A stretch of DNA of 64,000 nucleotides from Colletotrichum lupini (GCF_023278565.1 NC_064679.1:2108001-2172000); one strand, 5' to 3'. Shown: positions 45,569 through 57,798, counted from the first letter of the stretch. The notes: generated by a model not told the origin, from the letters alone. Translations and numbers: made by a program.

Positions 45569-47471
45569 ATGGGTGACCACATTGACACAACGCCCTCACA
45601 AGTCGTGGAACAGAAGGAGGCTCCGATTGAGACACCTTTGAAGAACGGGTCCGACAAACAGACTCTCATTGACCGCACCGTCGACTCACTCCTCACGCCA
45701 CCAAAGTCCATTTATGATGATTACCCGATCAAACTCATCGAAAGATACATAGACGAGCCGCGGGAGCTGAGGGTTGCTGTGATCGGAGCAGGTCTATCGG
45801 GTGTCCTTGCTGGCATCCTCTTACCAGCAAAGGTGCCCGGCATCAAGCTCTCGATTTACGAGAAGAACGCCGACGTGGTACGTTTCCAATCAATCTTGAG
45901 AAAGTTATAGAGGAACCCCCGACCAATACCGATATTTCTAGGGCGGCACATGGTTCGAGAACATCTATCCAGGCGTTCGTTGCGACGTACCAGCCCACGT
46001 ATATCAGTCAACATTTGACCCCAACACACAATGGACGGAGGAATTTGCCCAAGGCGCCGAGATCCGCGACTACTGGCAGGGCCTGGCGCGGAAATACGAC
46101 GTTTACAAGCACCTCCATCTCGCACAACGAGTTGAAGGCCTGAACTGGGTAGAATCACGCTCAATCTGGCAAATCACCATTCGCGACCTCGCGACAGACG
46201 CAATTCGCACAGAGGAGGCCGAGTTCGTCCTCACAGCCATAGGCCGCTTCAACGCCTGGAAGCTACCAGACTACCCTGGTATCAAGGACTTCAAGGGAGT
46301 CCTCAGACACGCCTCGAACTGGGACCCCAGCTTCGACCCGAGAGAAAAGAAGGTCGCGGTGATTGGCAACGGCGCCAGCGGTATTCAGCTCACATCAAAT
46401 CTGCACAAGGTTGTCTCGCGGCTGGATCACTACGCGCGGAATAAGACGTGGGTCACAGCTTCGTTTGCGGGCGACGAGACCTCCATCGAGCCCATCGTCA
46501 TCCCCGAGAACCTCAGAGAGACCTTCCGCAAGGATCCAGAGGCGTACCTCCTGTACCGCAAGGAGCTGGAGAGCAAATACTTCCGTCACTTCACCGGCTG
46601 GCTGAAGGGCTCGAGCGAGAACGACGAGGCGCGAGAAAAGTTCCGCAAGTTCATGAACGACAGGCTCACCAAGAAACCCGAGCTCATCGACGCACTCATC
46701 CCAGACTTCTCGCCACACTGCCGGCGTCTAACACCCGGGCCGGGCTACTTCGAGGCCATTTCTTCCGACAAGACGGAGTACATCCAGACGCGTATCAAGC
46801 GGATCACGGAGACGGGCATCGAGACGGAAGACGGCAAGTACCGCGAAGTCGACGCAATCTTTTGCGCTACAGGCGCGAATGTCGATATGGCGCCTCCATT
46901 CCCCATCACGGCCAAGGGCCAGGACCTCCGCGAGGTCTGGCGCCCCGATGGACCGTATACATACTTCGGCTCCGCAACGCCCGGGTTCCCGAACCTGCTC
47001 TTCATCCACGGCCCCAACGGGTCGGGACGCTCCGGCACGGTCCCGCACAACGTCGAGAATCAGATTACGTATTTCGCACGCATCCTCCGTAAGGCGAGCC
47101 GCGAGGGCATCAAGACGATTCAGCCCACCAAGAGGGCGGCGGATAATTTTACACAGTACTCTGATGCCTTCTTCGCGACGACAGTGTTGTCGGAGAACTG
47201 CAGCTCTTGGTATAACAGCGGCAAAGCCGGTTCTAGGATACACGGGTTGTGGCCTGGGTCTGCTACGCTGGCGACGATCGTGCAGCGGGAGCCGCGGTGG
47301 GAGGACTTTGAGTATGAATATGTTGGCGACTCGGAGAATCCGTTCTTATGGTATTTTGGACTTGGATGCACGAAGAGGGAGCTGGACCCGGAATCCGACG
47401 TGACTCCTTACCTTAAGGCTGGAGGTGTGGATGTCAAAGATGTCCATGAGAGTTGGCATAGTGTTCCTTAG
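45569..47471 (+). CDS. Baeyer-Villiger flavin monooxygenase
   Basis: Exons are 45569-45877 and 45942-47471 (intron of 64 bases), giving 612 residues. The FAD Rossmann motif is G-A-G-L-S-G (73-78) and the NADPH Rossmann motif is G-N-G-A-S-G (245-250). Between them lies the BVMO fingerprint F-x-G-x3-H-x3-W at 220-230. G-G-T-W-F-E-N-I-Y-P-G-V-R-C-D at the exon 2 start is also typical. A 65-residue N-terminal extension precedes the first Rossmann fold, common among fungal CPMO/cycloalkanone-type enzymes. The enzyme inserts O2-derived oxygen next to a ketone, giving an ester or lactone, using NADPH. The substrate may be a cyclic or steroid ketone or a pathway intermediate; the sequence does not say which. 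It stands between two transporter genes. Confidence 0.93.
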
Positions 47472-48511
47472 ATTTGCGCAGGAGCTCATAGATACATGCG
47501 CTACGATGAATGCAACAAAATCAATACCATCATGATCACTTGAAAGAGATATCTCGAGTGCATGGTCTGCGCCATGGGGATGTCCTGGGTAGACTCGTCG
47601 CTGCTTGCTTGCTTGATAATAGAGCTTAGGTAGTCTCTGGCAGAAGAATCTGTGTTACTTGGACATCGTACAGTGCTTTGTCCCAAACCACCGAAAAGGT
47701 CTCGAACCATTCGATTGAAATCAAATGCCAAGCCATCAATGTCAATGGCGCCATGCCGAACTACGAACCCGAGAAACAGGATAAGCCAAACGGCCCATCT
47801 GAAGCCACCAGGTCTTCAACCCACGTGGATGCGCGATTTGACATGCCAAACGTTCCCAAAGACTCGGAATCAAAATGTCGTGCTTTTACTCCTAGCGTGG
47901 GAAATTCGACACAGTACCGTGGTGGTGGTATTGACTATCGACTCTATTGCGTTGATTGACAAGAGCGTCGAGGGTGGTACTCCGGAACCCGTGCGCCGGC
48001 AGCGGAATGGCGTGCTGTACCCGGTTGATTTCGCAACCCAAATTCGCCGGAGATTTCCACAAAGTCGTCTTAGCGAGTACTCACTTCAAACGCTAAGCTA
48101 TTGGAGAATTGGAGTAAGCCTGGCAGATGCTGCCGGGGGTCTCTTGGTATTAGGCAAAGGATGGGAGGAAAGGAAAAAAAAGTTTGTCTGGACCCTGCAG
48201 TCTGGGCCCGGCATGTGTCAATGGCAACCATGTTACTTTGGGAGAATTGAGGAATTGGGCTCTGACAGCAGAGGCGAGCAGTGAAGTTGGCCTGACTATG
48301 ACATCCAGCTGGACAATCCCTGCATGTTCTTGTCTCTTCTGATCTGGTCCATAAGACGAAGGATTCCCGTTTCTGTTGCGATTCCACCTGCGATAGAGGA
48401 CTCGGCATTTCAGGTCTTGGCTTTCGAAGATATCCAGACATAGTCTTTCTCTTCTTTCATTCATCAGTCCAGCCTTGTGTTTCCTTCGATCTTAATCGGA
48501 AGACCTTCACA
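47472..48511. other. gap between the BVMO and UNC93-like genes
   Basis: No convincing gene. A - strand frame at 47501-47731 (76 codons) ends in a hydrophobic helix-like stretch but has no family match I recognise. Other frames overlap and look like chance. Confidence 0.45.
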
Positions 48512-50252
48512 ATGGCAGAAATCGCCGACCCAGCAAAGGGCGATGTCATCCCTCCCAAGTCGGAGCGTCATCCAGGTTCGTCAACGGTGCCAAGATAATG
48601 CTTGCAGTACCACTAGAAGACTGACATCAAAATTCAACAGTGAAATGGTACCGCTCGACGTTCTACAACATGACCATCCTCGGCCTCTGCAACCTCGCGG
48701 CCCCAGGTATCTGGGGCGCCATGAACTCCCTCGGCGCAGGCGGCGCCGCCTCGCCAAAGGTCGTCAACGCCGCCAACGCCCTCACATTCTGCCTCATGGT
48801 GGTGTCCTGCTACTTCTCCTCCGTCATCGTCCACTACATAGGCATCAAGGGCGCCCTCATCTTTGGAACGTAGGTTCAGCCTACCTTCCCAACGCCACGA
48901 ATGTGGAAGAACGTGTCGGGAAAAGCACAAGCTGACATAGCCAAATCCAACAGCATCGGCTACGCCCCCTTCGCAGCAGGCCTCTACACAAACAACCGCT
49001 ACGGCGTCGAATGGCTCATGCTCCTCGGCGCCGCCCTCTGCGGCATCTCCGCCGGCGTCTTCTGGATGGCCGAGGCCGCCATCGCCATCGCCTACCCGGA
49101 GCCATGGAACCGCGGCAAGGCGCTGGGCTACTGGCTCACCTACCGCCTCTGCGGCCAGATCCTCGGCGGCGCCATCAACCTCGGCCTCAACGCGGACAAC
49201 GACCAGGCCGGCAAGGTCTCGTACACCGTCTTCATTATCTTTATTGCCATCCAGGCTGCGGGCCCGTTTGTCGGCTTCTTCTTGAATAAGCCGGAGCAGG
49301 TGGAGAGGCAGGATGGCAAAAAGGTTAGCTTGGCGATTTTGGAGAATTCGTGGTATGAGATCAAGGCTACGACGAGGAACTTGTTGAAGCCGAAGTTCCT
49401 TTTGATTGTTCTTTGGATTGGCCAGGCTGTGTTTGCGGAGGCTGTGTTCTTCACGTATCTTGCCTGTAAGTCTTTCCAAAAGCTCTCCTCTGGGAGACTT
49501 GAAGCTAACGTTGTACCGCAGCATGGTTCTCTGTTCGATCTCGAGCTCTCGGATCCTTCCTTTCCGGCATCGTGGCCGTGATTTCCGGTAATCTTCTCGG
49601 AGTAAGTAGCTCTCGCAAGCTCGTAGCTAGAAATAAGAGACGGTCACTGACGATGCTGGCAGCACTGGCTTGATCGCGCAAAGGTGTCACTCAAGCTCCG
49701 CACGAGGTCGACCTTCTGGACTCTCGTCGTCACTCAGGGCGCGTGGTGGCTCTGGGCGACCGTCCTCGCGACGCGGTTCCGCCAGACCCGCCCTGTCCAC
49801 GACTGGGCCAGCCCTGGCTTCGGAGCCGCCTTTGCGGTCTACATCTTCCTCACGATCGGATTCCAGATCAACTATCTCTTCTTGTACGTCAAATCCTTCG
49901 TGGAGACAATCTCGCGTCGTGCTTGCCGAGACTTTTGGATTTGACATAGACAAACAGGTACTTCATCGTCACAAACCTGGCCGAAGGCGAAGAGGAAGTC
50001 ATCCGCTACGCCGCCCTGCTCCGCGGAGTCGAGTCGGCGTGGCAGGCCGTCAGCTACGGCCTCACATCAATCACCCTCTTTGGCGAGGTCGGCGCAATCT
50101 ACCTCAACTTTGCGCTGTGGGCCGTGGCCATCGGGCCCGCGTGGCTGGTCCTGAGACACTTTGGCTCCGGGCTGTCGGCGCACGTGGAGGAGGTGCGCGA
50201 GGTGAGCGGCGTGGTGTCTAGCGAGGATGGCGAATCGGACGTGAAGCACTAG
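48512..50252 (+). CDS. UNC93-like major facilitator (DUF895) membrane protein
   Basis: Exons are 48512-48575, 48641-48869, 48954-49465, 49522-49601, 49663-49883 and 49958-50252; the five introns (56-84 bases) keep frame throughout, giving 466 residues. About 11-12 membrane helices are predicted. The start V-K-W-Y-R-S-T-F-Y-N and L-G-L-C-N-L-A-A-P-G-I-W-G-A-M-N-S-L-G-x-G-G motif, Y-T-N-N-R-Y-G and E-x-x-I-A-I-A-Y-P-E, are characteristic of fungal UNC93-like proteins of the MFS superfamily. Members sit in the plasma membrane; transported substrates are mostly unknown, and efflux has been proposed for some. It lies between the BVMO and the second FMN monooxygenase, all on the + strand. Confidence 0.9.
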
Positions 50253-51368
50253 ACAGTACCTTAAACGGTGGGATAGAGTGCGAGTCTGCGTTGGTGATAC
50301 CCGAATTGCTGGGACGCGTTGCCAGCTGGGGTGGATAACTCCTCTCAGCTTGATGCCGATCGTCGAGACTGGGGTTGCGATATTGCTATAGAGATTATTG
50401 ATTACCTGTTTCTCCGCGCCACATAATCTCTGTATGAACCTTAATTAAATGATCTTTCCGAACATCTGTGTAATGTGTTGATGTACTGCCAATGAGGTGA
50501 TCACGAAGCCGAAATCATCGTGAGACCGATACTCAGGTCAATTGGCGAATGAAAGCTCTACAGAGACAATCAATCCCGCGCTTCGAACTGCCCCTCATAG
50601 AGTGGTCTGCAGTACTGTATCACTGCTGCCAAAATTTGCGGATATTAACCATCCGCCAATCTGTCGCGCGGTAATCTGCAACTCTCTGGTTGGGCCATGT
50701 CATCGGAGCTAACATGACGTGATAACCTCATGTTGGAAACCTTGAACCCCACGACCTGCGGTTGCCGGCGGGAGCCGCTGTATCTCCTCTTCAGCCAAGG
50801 GCATCTTGGCCCCGCGAATTACAGCTTACCCGCCTTTTGCAGCCTAAACAGCTAAATGCCTTTACACGGAGCTTTTCAGGAGCCATCATTCGGAGGCCCA
50901 GGCGAGCTATCGAACAGGAGCTTCCCTGGAAACAATCAGGAAGGCGGAGTGCAGGGGTCGTCGGCATTGGCGTGGGGTCCGCCCATGGCCCGTTTGTGCG
51001 TCGTCGTGCGTCTTGCGCCACCGAGCCGTCCGGTGGCATCATCGCCCCGGCTCCACGGTGCCGGACCCACGCCGAGTATCGGGAGGGGCAATTTGGGGTA
51101 AACTTCGACATGTTCTGTGTAAGACCATCGCCGGGGGGTGTGTCTCCAAAGGGGACGTCACGTCGTTCGACGCGAACCCCTCCATGTTACCCCGCGGTGG
51201 CCGAGGTTTCGCTAAATGATTGTAGTAATAGTCTGGAAAAAGTTTCGTTGTATTTCGTTGTCGCAAAAAGCCAGAAACTTCTTCCCTTTTGGAACCTTTC
51301 TCATAAGCACGATCGATTCTCGCGAACTTAGAGACTCGTACTCCAGAAGTAAGAAAGACGAAGAAAAC
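50253..51368. other. upstream region of the second FMN monooxygenase
   Basis: GC-rich sequence with many CGG/CCG triplets around 50760-51110. An open frame of 189 codons there lacks any recognisable domain. I regard the stretch as regulatory or spacer DNA. Confidence 0.4.
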
Positions 51369-53139
51369 ATGGCCGACACGACGGGAAGCGCAAAGCCGAA
51401 GAAGAGCCTCGTGCTCAATGCCTTCGTTGAGATGTGTATGGCATCCAGGTTTCGCCGCAGACTCTCACATTGAAGCTGACAGTTCCCATGTAGGCAGTGG
51501 ACACCAGTCCCCCGGACTCTGGAGGCATCCCGAAGACGAGTCGTGGCGCTTCAACGAAATCAGCCATTGGGTTGAGTTGGCTAAGCTGCTCGAGGAGGCC
51601 AAGTTCCACGGCATTTTCATCGCCGATGTTCTTGGTGAGTTTGACTTGTCGTTCAGGATATCGAAATCGGAAGATCAGCTAACACGAAGCAGGCGGCTAC
51701 GATGTCTACTCGCAGTCCCTCGACCCCGCAAAGGTTTCCGGTGCCCAATGGCCCGTCAACGAGCCATTGGCCCCTGTGGCTGCCATGGCTGCGGTAACGA
51801 AGAACATTGGCTTCGGCGTGACGGTATCGACGACATATGAGCAGCCGTACCACCTCGCAAGGCGTTTGTCGACTCTTGATCATCTCACGGGCGGTCGGTA
51901 AGTAGCCCTAGGACCGGTCACGAAGGTCCCTTGCTAATAGTATCATAGTCTTGGTTGGAATGTCAGTCTCCAGGCAGAATCTTTTGAGGAAGCGCAGACT
52001 GACCAGCACAGATCGTGACGAGCTACCTAGATTCCGCAGCAAAGAACATGGGTCTCACCCAGCAGCCCCAGGTAAGATAACGCGAAGCCATCCCACGATC
52101 CGGGCACTGCTGACAGGGGCAGCACGACGACCGATACGCGCAAGCCGAGGAGTACATCAAGGTCATGTACAAGCTCTTCGAGTCCTCATGGAGAGACGAC
52201 GCCGTCAAGCTCGACCGCAAGTCAGGCATCTACACCCAGCCTGACCTCGTCCGCAAGATCGATCACAACGGGCGCTTCTTCACCGTCCCCGGCCCGCACA
52301 TCGTCCAACCCAGTCCGCAACGCACCCCTCTCCTCCTGCAAGCGGGAACCTCCAAGGCCGGCAAACAATTCGCGGCGCAGCACGCCGAAGCCATCTTCGT
52401 TTCGGCGCACGCGCCCGCCGTGTGCGCAAAGAACATTGCCGAGATCCGGGAGCTCGCGCGGACGCAGTACGGCCGCGACGGTAAGGATATCAAGGTGCTC
52501 GCGCTCGTGACGCCTATCCTGGGCGCTACGGAGGAGGAGGCGCAGGCGAAGCTGGCGGATTACCGCAAGTACGCCTCGCACGAGGGCGCGCTGGCGCTGT
52601 TCGGTGGCTGGACGGGCATCGATTTGAGCAAGTATGGTGACGAGGAGGAGCTGCGGCAGGTGGAGAGCAACGCTGTCAAGTCGACTGTTGAGGGGTACGC
52701 GCGGTTCTCGCCGGGTACGTCAAAGTGGACGAAGCATACTATTGCCGAGCACGTCAGCATTGGTGGCAACGGGCCCATTTTTGTCGGTACGGCTTCGCAG
52801 GTTGCTGATGGGCTTGAGACGTGGATTGAGGAGGCGGATGTTGATGGATTCAACTTTGTAAGTGCCCATGCCGTTTTGTTGGTGGGAGATGATGATGCTG
52901 ACTATTGATGCTAGGCGTACGCCCTCTTCCCACAGTCCTTCAAGGACATTATCGATCTTCTGCTGCCGGAGCTGCGTCGTCGCGGTCTCTTCTGGGACGA
53001 CTACGCGGTTCCCGGGGGAACGTACAGAGAGAACTTTTACCGCAAGCAGGGCCAGTCGGGACCGCTGGACGAGCACGTCGCGGCGTCATACAGGTGGAAG
53101 GCGGGAGTTTCGGCTGAAGAGGCCAAGATTCCGGAATAA
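51369..53139 (+). CDS. FMN-dependent monooxygenase, NtaA/SnaA/DszA family (second copy)
   Basis: Seven exons: 51369-51435, 51494-51634, 51693-51897, 51949-51961, 52012-52071, 52123-52857 and 52915-53139, giving 481 residues. The fourth exon has only 13 bases and encodes part of the conserved G-R-L-G-W-N-I-V-T-S core, so the splice model is well constrained by the family. Other family segments are [36 protein letters not shown] and Q-A-G-T-S. Like the first copy it should use FMNH2 from a separate reductase. The two proteins share the family motifs but clearly differ in sequence and intron positions, so they are not a recent tandem duplicate. It probably acts in a shared pathway with the BVMO and transporters; that is inference. 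Confidence 0.9.
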
Positions 53140-54396
53140 ATGGACAGGATACGTCGTGATGTGGATGCATGTACCTAGGCTTTGCCGAAACTCGTCAAGG
53201 ATGGGCAAGAAAAGTAAAAAGAGACGAAACGAAGCTATTCCCAACTTTCGAGACCTTGCAAATGACGGGTCTCCTTCCTCTTTGAGTCTTGAAGATGCGA
53301 GAGCGTGGGAAGGGCAATTCCTGGAGCCAGACACACCTTACGTAAGGTAGGTACGTAGCACGAAATGGAGCCAGATCGACCGGGAAGACGTGGATCTGCC
53401 TCAACGAATGAGACGACGCAGCGCAGTCTTAAGGCCGAGATTCGTCCGGCCGAGCTGTGCCGAAGGTTGAGCTCGCATCTACGGAAGTTTAAGAAAATAC
53501 TCCAGTTTATTTTTGTCGCTGGCATCTCGGGAACCGCCTTGACGGTGGGGGCTTTGGTCCATCTAGGTACTCGAAGCTTAGGGACATGAAGTTCAAAACA
53601 TCTATGAAAGACCACTAGACAATGCAAACATTGCGCGCATCAACAGACAATACAAAAATAGTGGAAAATCTCCTGACTGAACCTCAGCCCAGATTTGCTT
53701 GGAAAACAGCGGAATCCACGAGACTTGATTGGTCAATGGCTGTTGACTCTCGGCTCAAACCGAAAGGATACGCGGTGAGGTACCTGAAATTAAGCCCTAC
53801 AGGCTGCCAACAGCAGACTACTCAGGCACATTGCGAGCCTTACAAAGTACCTGGCGACAGGCGAAAGAGACAAGAAGGTTTCTCGCTCTAGCGGCGGGCA
53901 TGCGGCTGCGTCCTTAAGGATGTTACCGACTGTTACCGAGCCGCAAACCCTTAATGAACCAATCATACTCTCCAACTTGATGACATAATACTCCAAGGGG
54001 CACTCTCTACCTCTAAGAAAGCTTGGAGCTATCTTGGAGCTCCCTGGTCTCCAAGGGTTGGTGCTGCGTCATTCCCCACCGAGGGGCTCAAGGAGTGACC
54101 TGATCTTTTTTCCCATACCTTGACTCTTGACTCTTGGTCTTCTCTCCTGAGTCCAGAACTGAATGGAGACGCGCTCTTTCCATCGGAACCAAACAAAACT
54201 GACAGTATAAAGTCTCGCCGGCGCCCACTTTCTGCCCCAGAGCCACCCCGTTCTCCGTACCTTCCTCTCCTTGTTGTCGTCGTAGGCCAGGCTTCGAATC
54301 TCCGTCCTCTCCTCTCTCCCCTCCTTTCCACGGGCATTGACCCTCTGTGAACCTCTCCACTCCTCACTTTCATTTGCGTGATCACCTCTCGCGATC
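53140..54396 (+). promoter_or_regulatory. upstream region of the acetyl-CoA hydrolase gene
   Basis: No gene in the first kilobase. A TATAAAG box at 54206-54212 lies 190 bases before the ATG, followed by a long C/T-rich leader, as in strongly expressed fungal metabolic genes. Confidence 0.4.
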
Positions 54397-56049
54397 ATGG
54401 CGTCTCCTATTGCTTCCGCCGCTCTGCGGGCTCGCGTCAAGCGTCCCTCGATGCTCAAGAAGCTCACCAAGCCCCAAGATCTCCTGCAGCACTTTCCCAA
54501 TGGCGCCTACATCGGCTGGTCCGGCTTCACTGGCGTCGGGTACCCCAAGAAGATGCCCACCTACTTGGCGGACCACGTCGAGCAGAACTCGTAAGGACCT
54601 CTAGAGGTGCTACTAGATCTGGTTCCAATAAGCTAATATGTATCGTTCCCGTCGAATAGTCTTCAGGGCCAGCTCAAGTACAGCCTGTTTGTCGGTGCCT
54701 CCTCCGGCGCCGAGACCGAGAACCGCTGGGCCAGCTTGGATATGATCAATCGCCGAGCCCCCCATCAGGTCGGCAAAGCCATCTCCAAGGGCATCAACGA
54801 GGGCAGGATTCACTTCTTCGACAAGCACCTGTCGCAGTTCCCCGTCGACCTCGTATACGGCTTCTATACCAAGGACCGCCCAAACAAGAACCTTGACGTT
54901 GTCGTAGTCGAGGCCACAGAGATCAAGGAGGATGGCAGCATCGTTCCTGGTGCGTCTGTCGGAGCGACCCCTGAGCTCGTGCAGATGGCCGACAAGATCA
55001 TCATCGAGGTCAACACCGCGCTGCCCAACTTTGACGGTCTCCACGACATCACCATGACCGACGTGCCCCCGCGCCGCAAGCCCTACCTCATCACCAGCGT
55101 CGAGGATCGCATCGGAACGAACTCTATCCCCATTGACCCCGAGAAGGTCGTTGGCATCATCGAGTCCGACTACATGGATCAGACCGGCCCCAACGCCCCC
55201 GAAGACGACGGCTCCAGAGCCATCGCCAGACATCTGATCGAATACTTCGAGCACGAGGTTAAGCACGACCGTCTTCCCAAGAGCCTGCTCCCGCTGCAGT
55301 CCGGTATCGGCAACATTGCCAACGCCGTCGTTGGAGGCCTCAAGGACAGCAACTTTGAAAACCTCAAGGTGTGGACCGAGGTCATCCAGGATACCTTCCT
55401 CGACCTCTTTGACTCGGGCAAGCTCGAATTTGCGACAGCCACCTCGGTGCGCTTTTCCCCCGACGGCTTCAAGCGCTTCTACGACAACTGGGAGAGCTAC
55501 CACAACAAGCTCCTCCTCCGCAACCAGCAGGTCTCCAACTCCCCCGAGATCATTCGCCGCCTCGGCGTCATTGGCATGAACACCCCTGTCGAGGTTGACA
55601 TTTACGCCCACGCCAACAGCACGTGTGTCATGGGCTCCCGCATGCTCAACGGTATGGGCGGTAGCGGCGATTTCCTCCGCAACGCAAAGTACAGCATCAT
55701 GCACACTCCCTCGACGCGCCCTTCCAAAACAGACCCCCACGGAGTCAGCTGTATCGTCCCAATGTGCACGCACATTGACCAGACCGAGGCGGACATTGAC
55801 GTCATTGTCACTGAGCAAGGCCTCGCTGACGTTCGTGGGCTGAGTCCCCGCGAGCGTGCGCGCGTCATCATTAAGAAGTGCGCCCACCCGGTCTACCAGC
55901 CCATCCTCCTCGACTACTTCGAGAAGGCCGAGTTTGAGTGCTTGCGCAAGGGCATGGGCCACGAGCCTCATCTGCTCTTCAACTCCTTTGATCTCCACAA
56001 GGCACTGGTTGAGGAGGGTAGTATGCAGAAGGTCAAGAGCTTCAAATGA
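54397..56049 (+). CDS. ACH1: acetyl-CoA hydrolase / CoA-transferase (Ach1 type)
   Basis: Exons are 54397-54590 and 54660-56049 (intron of 69 bases), giving 527 residues, the standard length. The protein follows fungal Ach1 along its whole length: L-L-Q-H-F-P-N-G near the start, Q-S-G-I-G (278-282) of the CoA-binding loop, Glu305 in W-T-E-V as the probable thioester-forming glutamate, and [14 protein letters not shown] near 448. It moves CoA between acetate, succinate and propionate in mitochondria and helps detoxify propionyl-CoA or recycle acetate. It is a housekeeping gene with strongly GC-biased codons. A 482-codon open frame on the opposite strand is a shadow of that bias. Confidence 0.96.
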
Positions 56050-56481
56050 ACAGGCCAGCATCCGCCGACGCCACAGTCAAGGATGAGAGCTTCAAACAAG
56101 GTAAAAGCGTTTAAAGCCACCTGAGAAGGCATTGTTGGATTTGCTTGCATTGGTGTATTAGTGCATTCGCAGGGCAGGCCTGCGATTTCGGAGCATTGAT
56201 AGAATACTTAGTCCCTTCTTCTTTTTTGTTGATAGAGAAATGATACCTCGCTGGATAATGGAGCATTTACATTATTTGCCAAGCATTGGCAGTGGATACC
56301 GCATGCTGTCAAAGGTGAAGATCAATCTCGACCTACATAAGATACCACACAGCGCCGGCGCGCCGGAGATATCACTCGGCGGGAACAAACCTCGGCCGCC
56401 CGACCGCCGACCCGGAACCCCGATAGTCTCGGCCCGTACAAACTTCCAACTCGAAGCTGAAATCTTCAACCCCCGGCCCCT
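56050..56481. other. convergent 3' region
   Basis: Lies between the stops of the acetyl-CoA hydrolase and the glycosyltransferase gene. No gene or RNA is seen. Confidence 0.5.
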
Positions 56482-57798
56482 TCATCTCCGACTACGCTCA
56501 ACAACCTCCTCCAACGCATCAACCGCCTCCCCAGGCCCATCCCCATGCCCGCCAAAATCCACGCTCACCCTCTCGGCCGCACTCCGGAACTTTTCATCGT
56601 CGATGACCCGCTCCACCGCGCGCCTCAACACATTTTCACTTGGCGCGTCGGTCGCGAGATCGATCCCGGCGCCGCTCCACGCCACCCGCGAGCTCACGTC
56701 GGCCTTATCCTCGCTCCGACCCGCGCAGACTAACGGTACGCCGAAGCGCAGCGCCGCGAGAACGCCGTTGTAGCCTGCGTTGGTGACCATTACGCCCACG
56801 TGCGGGAGGAGGCGGGCGTGGGGGATGAAGGTGGCTACGCGGGCGTTTGACGGGAGGGAGGGGGAGGACGCTGGGAGGTGAGTCTCTGCGTTTGGGGTTG
56901 TGGCGATGACGAGGAGGTCTGGACGGTGGGCGAGGGCGGCGAGGGTTGGTGTGATGAGGTTTGCGGCGTTTGTTGCGTAGGTGCCTTGTGTTACGTGGAT
57001 TACCTTTTCCCGCGGGTGAGCGAGCATCTCATCCCACCATTTAGGCGGAGGCTCGAGCTCGTCTTCGTTGAAGAGCGGGAGGAGCGGTCCGACGAATTTG
57101 ACGGCTGGGTGGAGGTTCTTGCGCGGGAATTCGAAGGTTGGCGTCGTGGGCATGATGTGTAGAACATCCGACCTCGTGGAATCGTAGAACCCCGACGCCG
57201 GCAAGGGCGGAAGGCCGAGCTCTTCCCGGTGGGCGTTGAGCGCGGCCGTGAGTTTCGGGTAGAGAAGCCAGCTCGCGGCCGCGTGCGCGAGGGCGTTGAG
57301 CCACCGGCCGAAGAGGGTCGCCGGGGGCGCCCAGCCGGTACCCCACGGCGGGACCTCCGGGTCGAGAGTGACAAGCGGGTTGATACCCAGCGTCGCGTAC
57401 GGCAAGCCCGTGAGGTCACGGAGGCAGTGTGCGCCGTAGGCGCAGAGGTCTACAAGTAGGATATCCGCCTTGAACGCCGACGTTCCGTCGGAGCCGTCGA
57501 GGACGGCGCGGTAGGCTGCGACTTGGTCTGGTACCCTGTCGAGAAACAGCTTCCGGAGGGTGGAGGCTACGGCGGCAAGGTCAGAGGTCTCCGGGTCCGG
57601 TGCGAGGGCGGTCTCGTCGTGCGCGGCGAGCGGGGGCGGGGAGGGGATGAAGAGTGCGCCGGTTTGTGGGATCATGTGGGCGTGGGAGGCGGATGTGAGC
57701 CAGGCTACGGTGTGGCCTCTGCGGGCGAGGGCGAGGGCGATGGGTTGCATTGGGTGGATGTGGCCTGCGAAGGGCATCGTTGCGATGAGGACCTTCAT
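56482..57798 (-). CDS. GT1-family UDP-glycosyltransferase (MGT-like)
   Basis: An intronless frame of 438 residues with very high GC at third positions. The N-terminal domain begins with a beta strand and the G-H-x-H-P motif, with His13 as probable catalytic base. The C-terminal sugar-nucleotide domain has V-T-N-A-G-Y-N-G, F-G-V-P-L-V and S-E-D-K-A-D. This is the soluble, macrolide-glycosyltransferase-like branch that also occurs in bacteria, in which the plant-type D-Q end of the sugar-binding motif is replaced by E-D-K. It should transfer a hexose from a UDP-sugar to a small lipophilic acceptor in the cytosol. No signal peptide or membrane anchor is seen. Lack of introns and the bacterial-like type make an ancient transfer possible. 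Confidence 0.88.
   Translation of the reverse strand: MKVLIATMPFAGHIHPMQPIALALARRGHTVAWLTSASHAHMIPQTGALFIPSPPPLAAHDETALAPDPETSDLAAVASTLRKLFLDRVPDQVAAYRAVLDGSDGTSAFKADILLVDLCAYGAHCLRDLTGLPYATLGINPLVTLDPEVPPWGTGWAPPATLFGRWLNALAHAAASWLLYPKLTAALNAHREELGLPPLPASGFYDSTRSDVLHIMPTTPTFEFPRKNLHPAVKFVGPLLPLFNEDELEPPPKWWDEMLAHPREKVIHVTQGTYATNAANLITPTLAALAHRPDLLVIATTPNAETHLPASSPSLPSNARVATFIPHARLLPHVGVMVTNAGYNGVLAALRFGVPLVCAGRSEDKADVSSRVAWSGAGIDLATDAPSENVLRRAVERVIDDEKFRSAAERVSVDFGGHGDGPGEAVDALEEVVERSRR

Noticed and set aside
50762..51331. 189-codon frame upstream of the second FMN monooxygenase
   Set aside because: Arg/Pro/Ser-rich without domain, signal or splice pattern; competing frames occur on the other strand. 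It looks like GC-driven chance.
54613..56061. 482-codon open frame on the - strand
   Set aside because: It is antisense to the acetyl-CoA hydrolase gene, which matches its family along the full length. The open antisense frame follows from strong GC bias at third positions.
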